Below are positions 1-10,991 of a stretch of DNA of 64,000 bases, piece after piece. Each line of letters begins with the position of its first letter. Position 1 is the first letter of the stretch. The DNA is taken from NCBI GenBank assembly GCA_036365515.1, contig CM070876.1, forward strand, positions 96,605,300 to 96,669,299. Direction: 5' to 3'. Position numbers and translations under genes: made by a program. The DNA is from Torymus aiolomorphi. Taxonomy: Eukaryota; Arthropoda; Insecta; Hymenoptera; Torymidae. The notes beneath the pieces are model-generated. The model did not search any database and was not told the origin of the DNA. It saw only the letters and a list, made by a program, of their open reading frames with translations.

Positions 1-110
1 ATTAAAAATTTTTTTTGCTGATTCTAATGCGCTATCGATATATTCATAATATTAAAGTTTCTGCAAATGGTATACATCAATGTTTATTTAGTAATTTTAT
101 TTTTTACTAT

Positions 111-1049
111 CACAAAGCGAGTGCGGTCCAAAATAACGAATTTTCAAAACTCCGACTTTTTTTTTAACGATTATTTTTGTAACGAAATTCAAAATAACGA
201 TTTTAATTATTCAGAAATTAATAAATCAGACAACCAATGTGACGAATGTACATATTTCGAAATAATAATTACCGAATTCAAAAGTTACGATAATATTTTT
301 TATTCGACAAGTTATCACAAAGACAGAAAAAAGTTCCGACGGTTCAAAATTCTGACTGTGCAAAATTCCGACAGAAAAAAATTCAGACGGTTCAAAATTC
401 CGACTGTGCAAATTCAGACGGTTCAAAATTCCGACCCGCCAATTTCCGACGGGACAAAATAACGACGGTTAAAAATTCTGATTGCGCTAAATTCCAAATT
501 TTGAACCGTCGTTATTTTAACCCGTCCGAATTTTGAACCGTCGTTATTTCGAGCCGTCGGAATTTTGCGCAGTCGGAATTTTGAACCATCGTTATTTTGT
601 CTCGTCGGAATTTGGCGCAGTCGGAATTTTGAACAGTCTGAATTTTTATAATCGTTATTTTTTTCACCCGTCAGAATTTAGCGCAATCAGAATTTTTAAC
701 CGTCGTTATTTTGTCCCGTCGGAATTTGGCGGGTCGGAATTTTGAACCGTCTGAATTTGCACAGTCGGAATTTTGAACTGTCTGAATTTTTTTCTGTCGG
801 AATTTTGCACAGTCGGAATTTTAAACCGTCGGAATTTTTTTTCTGTCTTTGTGCTAACTTGTCGAATAAAAAATATTATCGTAACATTTGAATTCGGTAA
901 TTATTATTTCGAAATATGTACATTCGTCACATTGGTCGTCTGATTTATTAATTTCTGAATAATTAAAATCGTTATTTTGAATTTCGTTACAAAAATAATC
1001 GTGAAAAAAAAGTCGGAGTTTTGAAAATTCGTTATTTTGAACCGCACTC
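111..1049. mobile_element. Foldback element FB1 with inverted arrays of short repeats
   Basis: The two outer arms (about 119-330 and 840-1049) are reverse complements: the left end GAGTGCGGTCCAAAATAACG is mirrored on the right by a segment ending ACCGCACTC. Between them are many head-to-head copies of a ~15-bp motif related to GTTCAAAATTCCGAC, in one orientation left of about 490 and in the other to the right. TTTACTAT occurs at 103-110 and 1050-1057, a likely 8-bp target duplication. The left end has eight bases (CACAAAGC) with no mirror on the right. There is no credible protein; the short frames inside only translate the repeats. This is the structure of a foldback (FB-type) or complex MITE element. 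Confidence 0.8.
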
Positions 1050-1143
1050 TTTACTATGAATAATTGTAAATAATATAACAGAAATCAACAGGAAGTAGTC
1101 CGAATTACATGAACAATTTGTTTGTAGATAACTCATAAAAAAG

Positions 1144-1980
1144 ATGTACGTCAACCCTATGAATGTAATAAATCTGTTATTGATAGCTTTCCAATCAATG
1201 AATTTAAAAAATACCCCTATAAATGAAGATGAAATTATTTTGAAGAATTCTATTGAAAAAATTTTATTAGATGCGATGAATGAGTTTAATAATATTGAAA
1301 TAATCGACGATAACACCTTAGATTTTGAAGAACCTTATAAAGATGTTAACATGGAAATTGTAGAAGATGATGATAAAGATTGGGCTTACTATGATACCTT
1401 GGACAGTGTACACAAGACGAAGAAGGATTGTCTCATGATTATAAAAGTAGGGCGGTTGTATTCTGGAGAAGCGGAAAAAATAAAAATCTGGCTCTAAACA
1501 CAGTGCAAAATAGATTTCGTCAAGTTTCATCCATAACCCAATTAAAACGTTGGGCTAAAACGCTAAATAAAGGAGGCACATACAGAGAGAAAATAGGAAG
1601 AATTTGTGATTTTGTTTTGGAGAATTTCAAAAATGCTATACAAGCTGGTCACATAATACACGACAATGATTTTCAAAGATGGGCACTACAAGCACAAAAA
1701 CGGATTGGTTGTGAAGATATACGTTTTAGAGCATCAAACCATTGGTTGACTAATTTTAAAAAAGCTCATAAAATAGTGGGTAGAAAAATTAATAAATTTA
1801 TTACAAAAAAAACTTTAGAAGGGGCTGATTATTTAAAAAGCCAAGCTGATGCATTTGTTCATGAAATTAAGAATATCATAAGCGAGAAAGGTGCAGCTAA
1901 CGTTTTTAATACTGATCAAAGTGGATTTCAGTTGGAGATTTATTCTGGAAGAACCTTAGCTGTGGAAGGAGAAAAGCAAG
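1144..1980 (+). pseudogene. Pogo/jerky-like transposase, 5' half, frameshifted
   Basis: The first frame (1144-1497) gives an N-terminus starting MYVNPMNVINLLL with an acidic stretch. The reading then moves to another frame at about 1430-1497 (YKSRAVVFWRSGK, then a helix-turn-helix-like region at about 1500-1800) and reaches a DDE-type first-Asp motif, NTDQSGFQLE, at about 1909-1938. The minus-strand gene at 50361-48926 encodes the same sequence family in the same order, so this is a genuine family copy. It ends at EGEK (about 1978), before the second and third catalytic acids, and AT-rich sequence follows. The family would be a Tc1/mariner-superclass (pogo, Tigger or jerky-like) cut-and-paste transposase. 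It is a dead 5' fragment. The superfamily name is inferred from the catalytic motif order seen in the second copy. Confidence 0.6.
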
Positions 1981-2000
1981 TTATTCATCCTGAAATATAG

Positions 2001-2345
2001 CAAACTATTTATCCTGAAATATTTAATATAAAACTATAACATAATTTTAATAAATGTTTGCTTTTTCTTTCAAATTAATAAATTTAGAATTTATTTAATT
2101 TATTAACTTTAAGTAATTAATAAAATTGATTTTTACCTACTTGAAATAATTTAAAAAATTACATAGCTTTATATTTTGTTTAACTTAATTTAGTTTATAA
2201 TGCACTGATTTTTCTCTGATATAACGATTTCTACAATTTTCATAGCGAAAAAACTGACAAAATTCTTTTTTTTTTTATAAAAAGGGGTCTGCTACTCTTA
2301 CGCGTAAAAATGTTGCATAAACGCTTGCCATCAAACAGCAATTAC
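2001..2345. other. AT-rich non-coding spacer
   Basis: This stretch is AT-rich with homopolymer runs. I see no coding sequence, RNA gene or clear repeat boundary in it. Confidence 0.5.
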
Positions 2346-2349
2346 ACAG

Positions 2350-2945
2350 CTCCAAAAAAAAAAAAATCGAACTTTCGATTGCGGGAACCTGTCTTACTTT
2401 ACTATATGTAATTGAGCATGCTGAATTCGAATTCGGTGTTCGTTTGATCTCATCAGGTCAGGATCAAGGTCAGTTGAAAGTCAAATCTATTGAAAAAACT
2501 CAAATCGATCCAAAATGTCACTCTTACAGATTTTTGGGTATTTTGTTTTTTTGTTTTTTGTTTTTTTGGTCTTTTTTGTTGTTTTTGTTTGTTTGTTTTT
2601 TTTGTTTTTGTTTGTTTGTTTGTTTTTTTTTTGTTTTTTTTTCTTTCTGTTTTTTTTGTTTGTGTTTTTTTTCTCTTATGGGTTTTTGGGGTCGCTGAAT
2701 TCGAATAAGGTGTCCGCTTTCATCCGGCGTCATCTTATTCGATATCAGCGACCCAAAAAACCCATAAGAGTGACATTTTGGATCGATTTGAGTTTTTTTA
2801 ATAGATTTGACCTTCAACTGATCTTCACCCTGACCTGATGAGGTCAAACGGACACCGGATTCAAATTCAGCATGCTCGATTACAAATAATAAAGTAGGTC
2901 AGGTTCCCGAAACCGAAAGTTCGATTTCTTTGTAGAGCTGCGTTA
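2350..2945. mobile_element. Foldback element FB2, nested palindromes around a T/G-rich loop
   Basis: The left arm (about 2350-2540) contains AAATCGAACTTTCGATTG, GAGCATGCTGAATTCGAATT and CCAAAATGTCACTCTTA. The right arm (about 2750-2940) carries the imperfect reverse complement of all three in mirrored order. A second, inner palindrome lies at about 2677-2772 (CTTATGGGTTTTTGGGGTCG mirrored by CGACCCAAAAAACCCATAAG). A T-rich, TTTG-rich tract at 2537-2690 fills the space between. No convincing protein is encoded. I could not fix a target duplication. Confidence 0.75.
2537..2690. repeat. T/TTTG-rich low-complexity tract
   Basis: About 150 bases consist almost only of T and G in TTTTTG-like units, with a few C. 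The translated frames across it (Phe/Cys/Leu-rich on one strand, Lys/Gln-rich on the other) reflect composition and are not genes. It sits in the loop of FB2. Confidence 0.85.
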
Positions 2946-3173
2946 TTATCCATTTTGTTTCATTTACAATTTTTTTTTTTTTTATGATTTAATTTTGTAA
3001 ATGGACTCATTGCCCGTATATTTCTTAAATAAATAAATAAATAATACGTTGATTTACCCGACGATATACACCTGGAATATTAAATTATTAAAATAGCTCA
3101 GATAGGGGTAGTTCACCCCATCTAAGGGGTGTTTTGGTAAAGTGTTCAATAATGTTTATTTTATTTCTTAATT

Positions 3174-3560
3174 TTATTTATAATGCGATGATTTCTTTTC
3201 AGATTCGAAAATTTTTAGAATTTTTGTGCTGGAAAAGGTGTCAAAATATATAATTTTTCTCTTATAAATCAAGGGAATGCAACCCTTAACGTCGAAAATA
3301 ATACACAAATACTTGTTTTTGAACAACAAATAATATTTACTTTGTTTCACTGAGAAATTCGAAATAGTTTCCGAGAAATGTAGGAAAATCCGTTTTTGGG
3401 GATGAAGTTTAGGGGTGATTTTCACCCCTTAAATCGCCGAATTAGCACAAAAGAAAAAACACGGGTCAAATATTTTTCAATGTACTACAACATATCAAAA
3501 AATGAAGGAAATCGGTGAGGTACGCCTGGGGTAGTTTCCTTGTAAGTCCGCGCACAAGTA
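3174..3560 (-). repeat. Dispersed repeat R-A, diverged copy
   Basis: Read on the minus strand it runs: a GTAGTACATTGAAAAAT-like segment, a short AAGGGGTGAAAATCACCCCT inverted motif, an AACTATTTCGAATTTCTCAG-like segment and TTAAGGGTTGCA. The same order of motifs recurs on the plus strand in the tandem array at 39130-40790. The copy is old. Function is unknown, and it could be a degraded MITE or satellite-like repeat. Confidence 0.5.
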
Positions 3561-5970
3561 TTCGTTTCTATGCAGGCGATATATTGAGCTTCTAGTTCAC
3601 ACATATTCCCGTTTAATATTTTATCTCGTTTCACAGTAATATCTTATTTTTTACTTTATTCGTCTTTCACATTTAATTTCGCTTTGCGTATTTTAATTTA
3701 TTTCTTTATTTAGCTTTTGCGCTTTAATTTCTTTTATTTATTTCACTTTTGCGTTTTTATTTCATTTCATATTATTCAATTCCCGTATTAAAATTTCTCA
3801 TATTTTGGGTTATATTTTTCCCAATTAATTTATTTGTTAATCTTATCTATTAGTTTTTTGTTTTATTCAATCTTCTTGTATTCTTTTTCCTTATTTATAA
3901 TAATTCTTTATATCTTTATTTATTATTTATCGGTAACTTTTGTACCTCTTTTCCTCTTTGTATCAAAGTTAAATTTTGTTATCTCATAGACCGAAAAATG
4001 AAACAATGATATCACACACAAAAAAAAAATTATTATTAATTCCGGTTGGCTTTTAGTCGACGCACAATAATTTACTTGTATTTAGGTGATGTGATTAACT
4101 TCCAGTTTATGCACATTCCCATTTATTAATATTATTATTAATAATATTTATTATATGTTTCTATAATATTTGTATCTTTTAGTTATCCGTTTCGCATGAC
4201 AATAATTTTGATAGTGTTTGTAAAGAAAATTTAAATAATTTTATTTATTCGCGATAAAATAATGTTTTAATTTATTCTTGGAGTAGTTAGTGACTCCAGA
4301 GAAGAAAACTTTCTTTAAATTCTAAATATTTTGGGTTATGTTAATTCTTCGAAAATCCCTTTGATTTAGTGCAATTTTACCTGAATGATTTATACTGGAA
4401 AGGCGAAAGTTGTAGGTGACTTTCGCACCTGGCCTGGTCAGGTCAAAATATTTAGTCCCTTTGATTTTTGAGTTTAAGTAAGTGAAAGTCTTAAAGTTAT
4501 AATATATTGAGTTTCTTTATTTATTAATCTTTTTTTTGTTTTAAACAGAATTTTAACTTAATTTTTGAATATTTTAAATAGGTTTTTAGAATTTAAGTAA
4601 GATTTTGATTTAGTTATTAATTTTATATTTCATTCAGTTTTTAAGTTAGTTTTTAAGAAACTGATATTTTTAGTATAAGTTAAAATGTTTATATGTTTGA
4701 TTTTACACTTTCCACTCGCGGCGCGTTTGCTGTATGATCCGACGGCAAAGATTGTTCACTTTAATATGTTATAAATTTTTATGAAAATATGTGTGTGTAT
4801 ATATAAATATATTAATAGTTAATTTATAACATGTGCATGCAAAAGGTATATGAATAAATATATTGCATGTATAATTATATAAGATACAAGTTTTGTGGGA
4901 GATTGACACGATCCAACGGCACGCGAACACGGCGAACATTACTTTCCAAAGAATCGTAAAGTATACGAATGTTGAATTTTTCTTATAAAATTTTCAGACA
5001 TAAAATTATTGTATCATATATTTTTAATTGATGTAGAGAGAAAAACTTTAAAATAAAATCTCACTGTTGGACACTAGTTTTTATTAACTGTTATAATACG
5101 GTAGGAAAAAAGAGAAAACAACAGAAAGAAAAAAAATGTATCAAGTATTATAAGACAATTAATAAAAGAAATAAGGTTTTCCGTTCGAGAAAAATCCCGC
5201 CGATGGGCACCAGTTTTTATTAACTGTCACGTTCGCGTATCGCTAATTCAGAATTTTCTTTGTTAAATTAAAATTGTGAAATAAACGTTAACGCGGAAGA
5301 TGTGACAGTCTCGTTCAATGCCGAGAGGTTTGCGCTGACGAGAATTGAATAGCGTGGCGAGAAGGCGTCAAGAGGGTAGTGTTTGTCGAACGACTCGAAA
5401 ATCGTTTTGGCGGAAAAATGTTAAGGATAAGTAATATGATTCTTACCTTTGTTATCTGCGTCCTTCCCTCAGTTGATTGGTATATTACAAGGTTTTTATA
5501 GTTGGAGCGAGGAGCGGTGGAGAACTAGTTAAATACGATTTGTCGTTTGGAAAAATTGATTTTATTATTTCACTGAATTTAGATATACACGACACTTATG
5601 TGAAATATTTGGACTGTACTCGGCGAGAGTAGAAGCTAAACTGACGATCCCTTTAGGTGAGGGAGTCTGGTACAAATTTATGTAAGTAAAAGCCGAGGTG
5701 CAGCTGGCACCTTTACAATATATTTTGACCCGGAAACGGAGCTGCACTTGAGTCGACTTTCGTCTACTCGTAGCAAGCGTCTTTTATGAAAAATAATTTA
5801 TAGAATTATTTATCTAGCGGGAGTCGCGTATTGCGGACTACTGTTCCGTCGATAGACCTTTAACGAGGGGTCTCGGGCCTGAGCTGAGTCGCGCATCGCG
5901 GACTATCTTGGACTGTAGAGCAGTGAGGAGCATTTTGTAAGCCCTTTTATACTAAATATTACAAAAAAAA
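3561..5970. other. Gene-free AT-rich region with short direct repeats
   Basis: No reading frame of substance is present. A segment around CAGTTTTTATTAACTGT occurs twice in direct orientation (near 5075 and 5205, each next to a GGACAC/GGGCAC-type motif), and GAGTCGCG(T/C)AT(T/C)GCGGACTA occurs near 5820 and 5886. These and the locally higher GC (5280-5930) look like remains of an LTR or similar element, but I cannot define ends or name a family. Confidence 0.4.
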
Positions 5971-5974
5971 AAGA

Positions 5975-6301
5975 ACACCTGTGTTTACCCTTCAATAGAG
6001 TCATACGCATCACGCGATAGCGCGTGGTGGGAAAAACCCGAAAAAAATATACTTCATAAATACGTCTCTATTAAATAGTATGCACAACTGTGTAAACAAT
6101 ATCGATAAAAAGCAATTAATCGAGCCATCATTCGGTGATCGGATGATGTTCCGATTGCGAAAAATATTTAATTAAGCGCGAGTATTTCTAGAAGAATTCA
6201 AAAGAATAAGACACGTGTGTTTACCCTCTGATAGAGCTATACGCATCGTGCGACAGCGCGTGCTAAAAAAATGTATTTTTGAACGTCTCCATCAGACGGT
6301 A
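5975..6301 (+). repeat. Tandem repeat, unit 1 and left part of unit 2
   Basis: Unit 1 starts near CACCTGTGTTTACCCTTCAA and unit 2 near CACGTGTGTTTACCCTCTGA, about 230 bp apart. Both share CATACGCATC-like and AGCGCGTG-like motifs. Unit 2 is interrupted after GACGGTA at 6301 by the large transposon. It resumes at 14366 with GTATACACAACTGTGTAAAC, which corresponds to GTATGCACAACTGTGTAAAC in unit 1. Unit 1 therefore records the empty site. Confidence 0.75.
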
Positions 6302-7494
6302 TAGTCCAGTCGGATTAGACTTAAATAGTGCTGTTTTGAAAACAACCGTTAAGAGGCAATATTTTTTTTGCAAGTGCTTCGAAAAAGTGTCAGGATATTG
6401 GGAAAAATGTTTGCGGTAAGTTTCAGGTGGTGGAACATTGTTTAAATAATTAGTAACTGTGCGAAAATCCATTTTTTGCTTGTAACTTTCGAACCGTTGT
6501 TGGCATTGAGAAACTAAAAGTACCGTTTTTTAGGTATTGAAAAAACCTACAAAATAAGCTATTGAAAGTTAAAATTCAATTATTAACTTTTTTGTAAAAC
6601 GCGAAAAACCGCTATTTTCACCCATTTTCGAAATTTTGTATAAATAAACAATTTTTGCTGCTATGAAACTATATTATAGATTTTTTTGAAGGTTTTTGTC
6701 TGCTTTATAACTGGTTAAAATTTGAAGTTGAAATATTTATTAGTTTTTGTAAAAAAGCATTAGTTATGTAAAAAGGTGCCTCAGTAAATTGTAAATAAAA
6801 ATAGTTACACTGGATGAAAAGATTTCGTAGAGGTTTCATTTTCTTCATTAAGACTTGTACTATAACGAGCAATAAAAAAAAGTTTATTTTTCGAGTGTAA
6901 ATTTAAAAAAAATCGGGCTTGAAAATTAACATAAAAAAAAATGAATTAATTTTTAATTTTTACTGGGAAATCTTTACCAAATCGAATTCATACATCCATT
7001 ACTTGATAACTGCGATCTTCCTGCGAATTTTAAGCCGTCGCTGGTTGTTCTACGATGCTCTGGAGCTGAGATAACTTTTTTTTTTCAAAAAATTATTCTG
7101 GCTTTGTTTATTAATATTAAGAGTTCAAATTTACAGATTACCTAGAGCAAGATTTAAACTATCGTATCCGACATTTAAATACTAATTAATGTCAATAATT
7201 ATTATAACAAACAGTAGTGTTTTATAATATAAGGACCGGCGCGCAAGAGAGAAAGAGTGGGGGAGTAGCGCTACTGTAACTGACCATGCGACTTATAATT
7301 CAAAAGGCGAGAAAATTTCACGATATCTCGGGAACTAAAAGCTCAATTTGAATGATTCTTTTTTTTATTTGGGGTAGCGTGAAAAAATAATAACATCTAC
7401 TCTGATAGATTAAAAAAAAAAAAATTATTTATATTAAAAATTTAATAAATAAATTATTTTTACATTTTTAACACTGGAAATAGTGTTAATTTTG
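6302..7494 (+). repeat. Left long terminal inverted repeat of the Academ-like element
   Basis: This segment is the reverse complement of 13182-14365 with only scattered substitutions and small indels, visible along the whole length (for example AAACAACCGTTAAGAGGCAA, GTTCGAAAGTTACAAGC reversed, and CACTGGAAATAGTGTTAA at the inner end). It contains no gene. Confidence 0.9.
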
Positions 7495-7693
7495 TTTTTT
7501 TTTCGGAATTCCCAAGGAAACTGGAAGGATGAAAATTAAAACTTAAATCATGTTTCATTTTATTTACATAAAAATACACTTTATTTACATCATATACATT
7601 CTGCGCATCGTACTACACATTAATTTATTAAAAATCGCATATGTATATTCTACTCCATATTCAATATATCTTTTGTATTTTAAACTTATCAGT

Positions 7694-7725
<32 letters not shown>

Positions 7726-7731
7726 TGCACG

Positions 7732-7766
<35 letters not shown>

Positions 7767-7808
7767 CAATTTTATCTTTTTAAATAATATTTATTAAATT
7801 ATCATTAT
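7495..7808. repeat. 3' flank of the transposase gene with (AC)n and (AT)n microsatellites
   Basis: The 3' side of the gene within the element. An (AC)n tract lies at about 7697-7726 and an (AT)n tract at about 7735-7765. A small plus-strand frame here only translates the microsatellites. Confidence 0.8.
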
Positions 7809-10800
7809 TCAAGCCAGCCTGCGCTTTTTGTTACTGCTTACGTTCTCGCTGTATTCGCTACTCTCATCACCATCATCAAAGTTGATATTGTCATCGCCAT
7901 CAAATTCGTCATCATCATGATTATAATCATCTTGATAATCGCAGTTCTTACTTTCTAAGTCGATACCAATTGGTATTATGTCTAAAATATTATCCACTTC
8001 TTCTTCTAGATTAAATTCAGCTTCGTCATGAAATTTGATAGGTTGATCTTCTTTATTTGTGCAAGTTTCCCCATGGCAACCTGCACATAGGTTCGAGCAA
8101 CATAAACCATGTTTTCGGCAACTGCAGTTTTTAGTTTTACAGTTACTTTCGCATCTACATGTGATTGACAGAAGCAGTTCATCCGGAATTAATGGCTCAT
8201 TTGTTAATATTGGCTGCAATTCTTGCTCCGTTTCTTTCCACCCCCACTGTAGAGGATTTATCTTGTTTCCGAGCCACGTTTGAATTTGATAAAAAATTCT
8301 TAGAGAATGCTGCTTTGCTGCACCTACAGTCGGAGGTAACGATTCTAATTTACAAACTTTTTTCATATTCGATTTTTGAAAATGTAAAAATCTTAATTGC
8401 TGTAATATTTTTGGCTCATTATTACTACTGTATAACATTGCCATTATTTCATTTCCAGCATTCTCGATCTCAGATTGACTAGCATTTGCCTTATAAAATA
8501 TTTCAGCCAAAGTTTGAAATGTAGAGTCTTTTAAAAATAATTTAACTAATTTATTTTTTCCTTGCTTATATAAGCAGGAGGTCGTGTCACAGCCTGTGAA
8601 GGCATGCAGAAAAAGAATATATTTTCTTATTGCGTCATATTTGAAGGAATGATTAGAAAATAGTTCTCGTTCAGTTTTTCCTTTGTTAGGTTTTAGAAGG
8701 TATATACTTGCATCTATCGGAGCTAACTGTGTCAATAAAACTAATAGATCAACGTCTTCACCAACAATAATAACATTGTTATCGGTAGTTTTATTCTCAA
8801 TAGCTGTTGTAACAATGAGAAAATCTGCATCTTCCTTAGAGATTTTTGTCATGCAGCCTGCTTTATTCATCTCGACACATAAGAAATTAATTAATTTAGA
8901 TTTATTATTATTTGTAGATAAAAATTTGTCCTGTGAATATGTTATCTTTGTATTTAAATCAAAATTTAAATCAGTCCCTACATATTTTTCCTGTCGTCTA
9001 AAACGTTCAATTGATTTAGTACCTTTTTCTAAGTATCCATCGAAAACAACACAACAATTTTTCTTATAATATTTTAATACGTATGCAACGTATTGTTGTA
9101 AAATCGCGCTGATCGTCTGATTAATATGCCACACTACTCGATGAAGAAGAAATCCGCCATCAATTACGTAAAATACATTTTCAGATGGTAGCGCAGAAAT
9201 AGTATTAAAATTTTGGTAAAATACAGATTTTCGTGTTTTTCGCATCCCTTTATCGTCGAATAGTGCAAGCGGATAAGGCGACAATTCATACGATAAAAAT
9301 TTCTGCATGTCATCCTTCGAGTTCATATTTAATAACATTCTTTGAAAAATTAGTGTCGGGTCAATCATTACTGTACAATCTTTTACCTTAATAGATGAAC
9401 TCATTGCTTTTAAGGGTAAAACTTTACTTTTTCTCTGTAATTTTATTGTGCCGAAATTTTGACCAATCATTTTACTCATAGCATCCATGCCAACTGATAA
9501 TGCCATGTGACAATTAATTTTTTCGTCGCCAATTACACCGCTGCTAATAGACATAATTTTATCTGTCACGGGAAATGGATCACGTGCGTCAAAATAATTT
9601 ATCAGCTTTTGTATGTCTGCAGAATCTCGAGAAATTCTAGAAGATCTGGTATCTATATGCTGTTCGGAAGTTGTATACGAAATGTTACTAAATTGCTCCA
9701 TTGCGGCAGATACTTCGATTAATACTATCGTTGAGAGAATCCATTTAGAAAGTACACTTTCGGTTATACCACGTCCATGTGTTAGCCCGCCACTAGTTTT
9801 CATGGGTCTCATTAACATTTGCTCAATCGTCATATCTGACCAAATTCCTGAACGATATTTATCCGTGCGTCTAACTGTAAAATATCCTAAGTTTGTAAAT
9901 TGTTCATATTCAAATCCGTTCATTTTAGATTCTAATGCGAACATTTCTTGTAAATATAAATGACTCGATTTAGCATATAATAAATGACCACTTGCATGAA
10001 AATAAGGCAACATTTGCTGCATACTTTTTAAATGAAGATGCCAATTTCCAGTTCTCTCTGCTTCTATAAACTGCTTCATAATTTCCACCATCGTAAAGTA
10101 TTGTACCCACAACTGTGCAGTAGGACCGTTATTTTTAATATTATTTAATTGAAAAATGAATTTATTTTTTAATTGTTCAAAATCTGTTTTTTTTAAAGCT
10201 CTTTGCAATTCGTCCTCACCTACTTTAGCTAGAATATCATTTAAAATGTTTATTTCATTTTCATTGAAATTCATAGTAGATAAAATCGAGCATGCTAGTG
10301 ATTGTTGAACTAAGATATGTCCCCGAACTGATCTTGAAAAAGCATGCCCGGAAAGAGCTTTTTCAGCTGATATTTCTGCATATATTTCAGTAAATGCTTC
10401 CTTTAAACCACTACCGTCCATAATATAGCCTATCGCGCCCAGAAATGACATCAGAGTGTGAAAACCTCCTAGTCTTATAATTACTGAGTCTAGTGTATTT
10501 TCATTTTCGGTATCTCGTACGCAAGCTATAATTTCCTGAGCTTTATCGTATAGCGGCAGGTCAAAAGTAACGAACGTATGTGTTTGATTATTCGCTTTGC
10601 ATCTGGCATCAGCTTCAATTAAAACTGTGAAAATCGTGTCATATTGACTTGGTGGAGCGTTTACGAATGGCAGCGGAACAATTTTCGTCAGCATATATTC
10701 TTTTACTTCAGCAGCAAGTTCCATGAATCCATTCCAACCAGCAGTTTTATCTGGTTTCGTGAATTTTCCATAGAACCACAAAAAATCTGCTGAAGTAATT

Positions 10801-10991
10801 TGTATTTCATTTGAAATTGAATTTTCTGAATGTAAATTTTTAATTATTATATTTTTACGACCTTCTGAATTGCCTTTTTCAAAATGTTGCAGGGGTATAA
10901 AACCAAATTTTCCAATAGTATTCGCATTAGGAATTTTTTTATCCGATTGATTTTTTTCGTAGATTGCACTGATGACGCAGGAGTTACACAC
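7809..10991 (-). CDS. Academ-like transposase, C-terminal frame (XPG-like nuclease, CXC tail)
   Basis: 1060 codons open without interruption. The first in-frame start is GTG at 10989-10991, so it is most likely a continuation of the upstream frame and not an independent gene. Order of parts: a conserved N-terminal region (RLGGFHTLMSFLGAIGYIMD; SGLKEAFTEIYAEISAEKAL); a central region (SGIWSDMTIEQMLMRPMKTS, GGLTHGRGITE); a nuclease-like module with acidic motifs (VVFDGYLEKGTKS, KEDADFLIV, GEDVDLLVLL) and HAFTGCDTTS, resembling the GCD motif of XPG/FEN nucleases; then a Cys-rich CXC-like motif (CRCESNCKTKNCSCRKHG); and a highly acidic tail. The decayed gene at 53897-58330 has the same architecture. 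It would act in the nucleus on the element's ends. Which residues catalyse transposition I cannot tell. Confidence 0.75.
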   Translation of the reverse strand: MCNSCVISAIYEKNQSDKKIPNANTIGKFGFIPLQHFEKGNSEGRKNIIIKNLHSENSISNEIQITSADFLWFYGKFTKPDKTAGWNGFMELAAEVKEYMLTKIVPLPFVNAPPSQYDTIFTVLIEADARCKANNQTHTFVTFDLPLYDKAQEIIACVRDTENENTLDSVIIRLGGFHTLMSFLGAIGYIMDGSGLKEAFTEIYAEISAEKALSGHAFSRSVRGHILVQQSLACSILSTMNFNENEINILNDILAKVGEDELQRALKKTDFEQLKNKFIFQLNNIKNNGPTAQLWVQYFTMVEIMKQFIEAERTGNWHLHLKSMQQMLPYFHASGHLLYAKSSHLYLQEMFALESKMNGFEYEQFTNLGYFTVRRTDKYRSGIWSDMTIEQMLMRPMKTSGGLTHGRGITESVLSKWILSTIVLIEVSAAMEQFSNISYTTSEQHIDTRSSRISRDSADIQKLINYFDARDPFPVTDKIMSISSGVIGDEKINCHMALSVGMDAMSKMIGQNFGTIKLQRKSKVLPLKAMSSSIKVKDCTVMIDPTLIFQRMLLNMNSKDDMQKFLSYELSPYPLALFDDKGMRKTRKSVFYQNFNTISALPSENVFYVIDGGFLLHRVVWHINQTISAILQQYVAYVLKYYKKNCCVVFDGYLEKGTKSIERFRRQEKYVGTDLNFDLNTKITYSQDKFLSTNNNKSKLINFLCVEMNKAGCMTKISKEDADFLIVTTAIENKTTDNNVIIVGEDVDLLVLLTQLAPIDASIYLLKPNKGKTERELFSNHSFKYDAIRKYILFLHAFTGCDTTSCLYKQGKNKLVKLFLKDSTFQTLAEIFYKANASQSEIENAGNEIMAMLYSSNNEPKILQQLRFLHFQKSNMKKVCKLESLPPTVGAAKQHSLRIFYQIQTWLGNKINPLQWGWKETEQELQPILTNEPLIPDELLLSITCRCESNCKTKNCSCRKHGLCCSNLCAGCHGETCTNKEDQPIKFHDEAEFNLEEEVDNILDIIPIGIDLESKNCDYQDDYNHDDDEFDGDDNINFDDGDESSEYSENVSSNKKRRLA

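Noticed and set aside
300..850. Regularly spaced short repeats looking like a CRISPR array
   Set aside because: Units invert at the centre, spacers are absent or tiny, the genome is eukaryotic and the whole lies in a foldback element.
2444..2847. Phe/Cys-rich and Lys/Gln-rich reading frames
   Set aside because: They only translate the T/G-rich tract and the inverted arms of FB2.
5160..5930. Possible solo LTR
   Set aside because: Direct repeats and raised GC are suggestive, but I could not find matching TG/CA ends or a target duplication.
7550..7783. 77-residue plus-strand frame
   Set aside because: Its tail is the translated (AC)n/(AT)n microsatellite; it lies in the 3' flank of the transposase gene.
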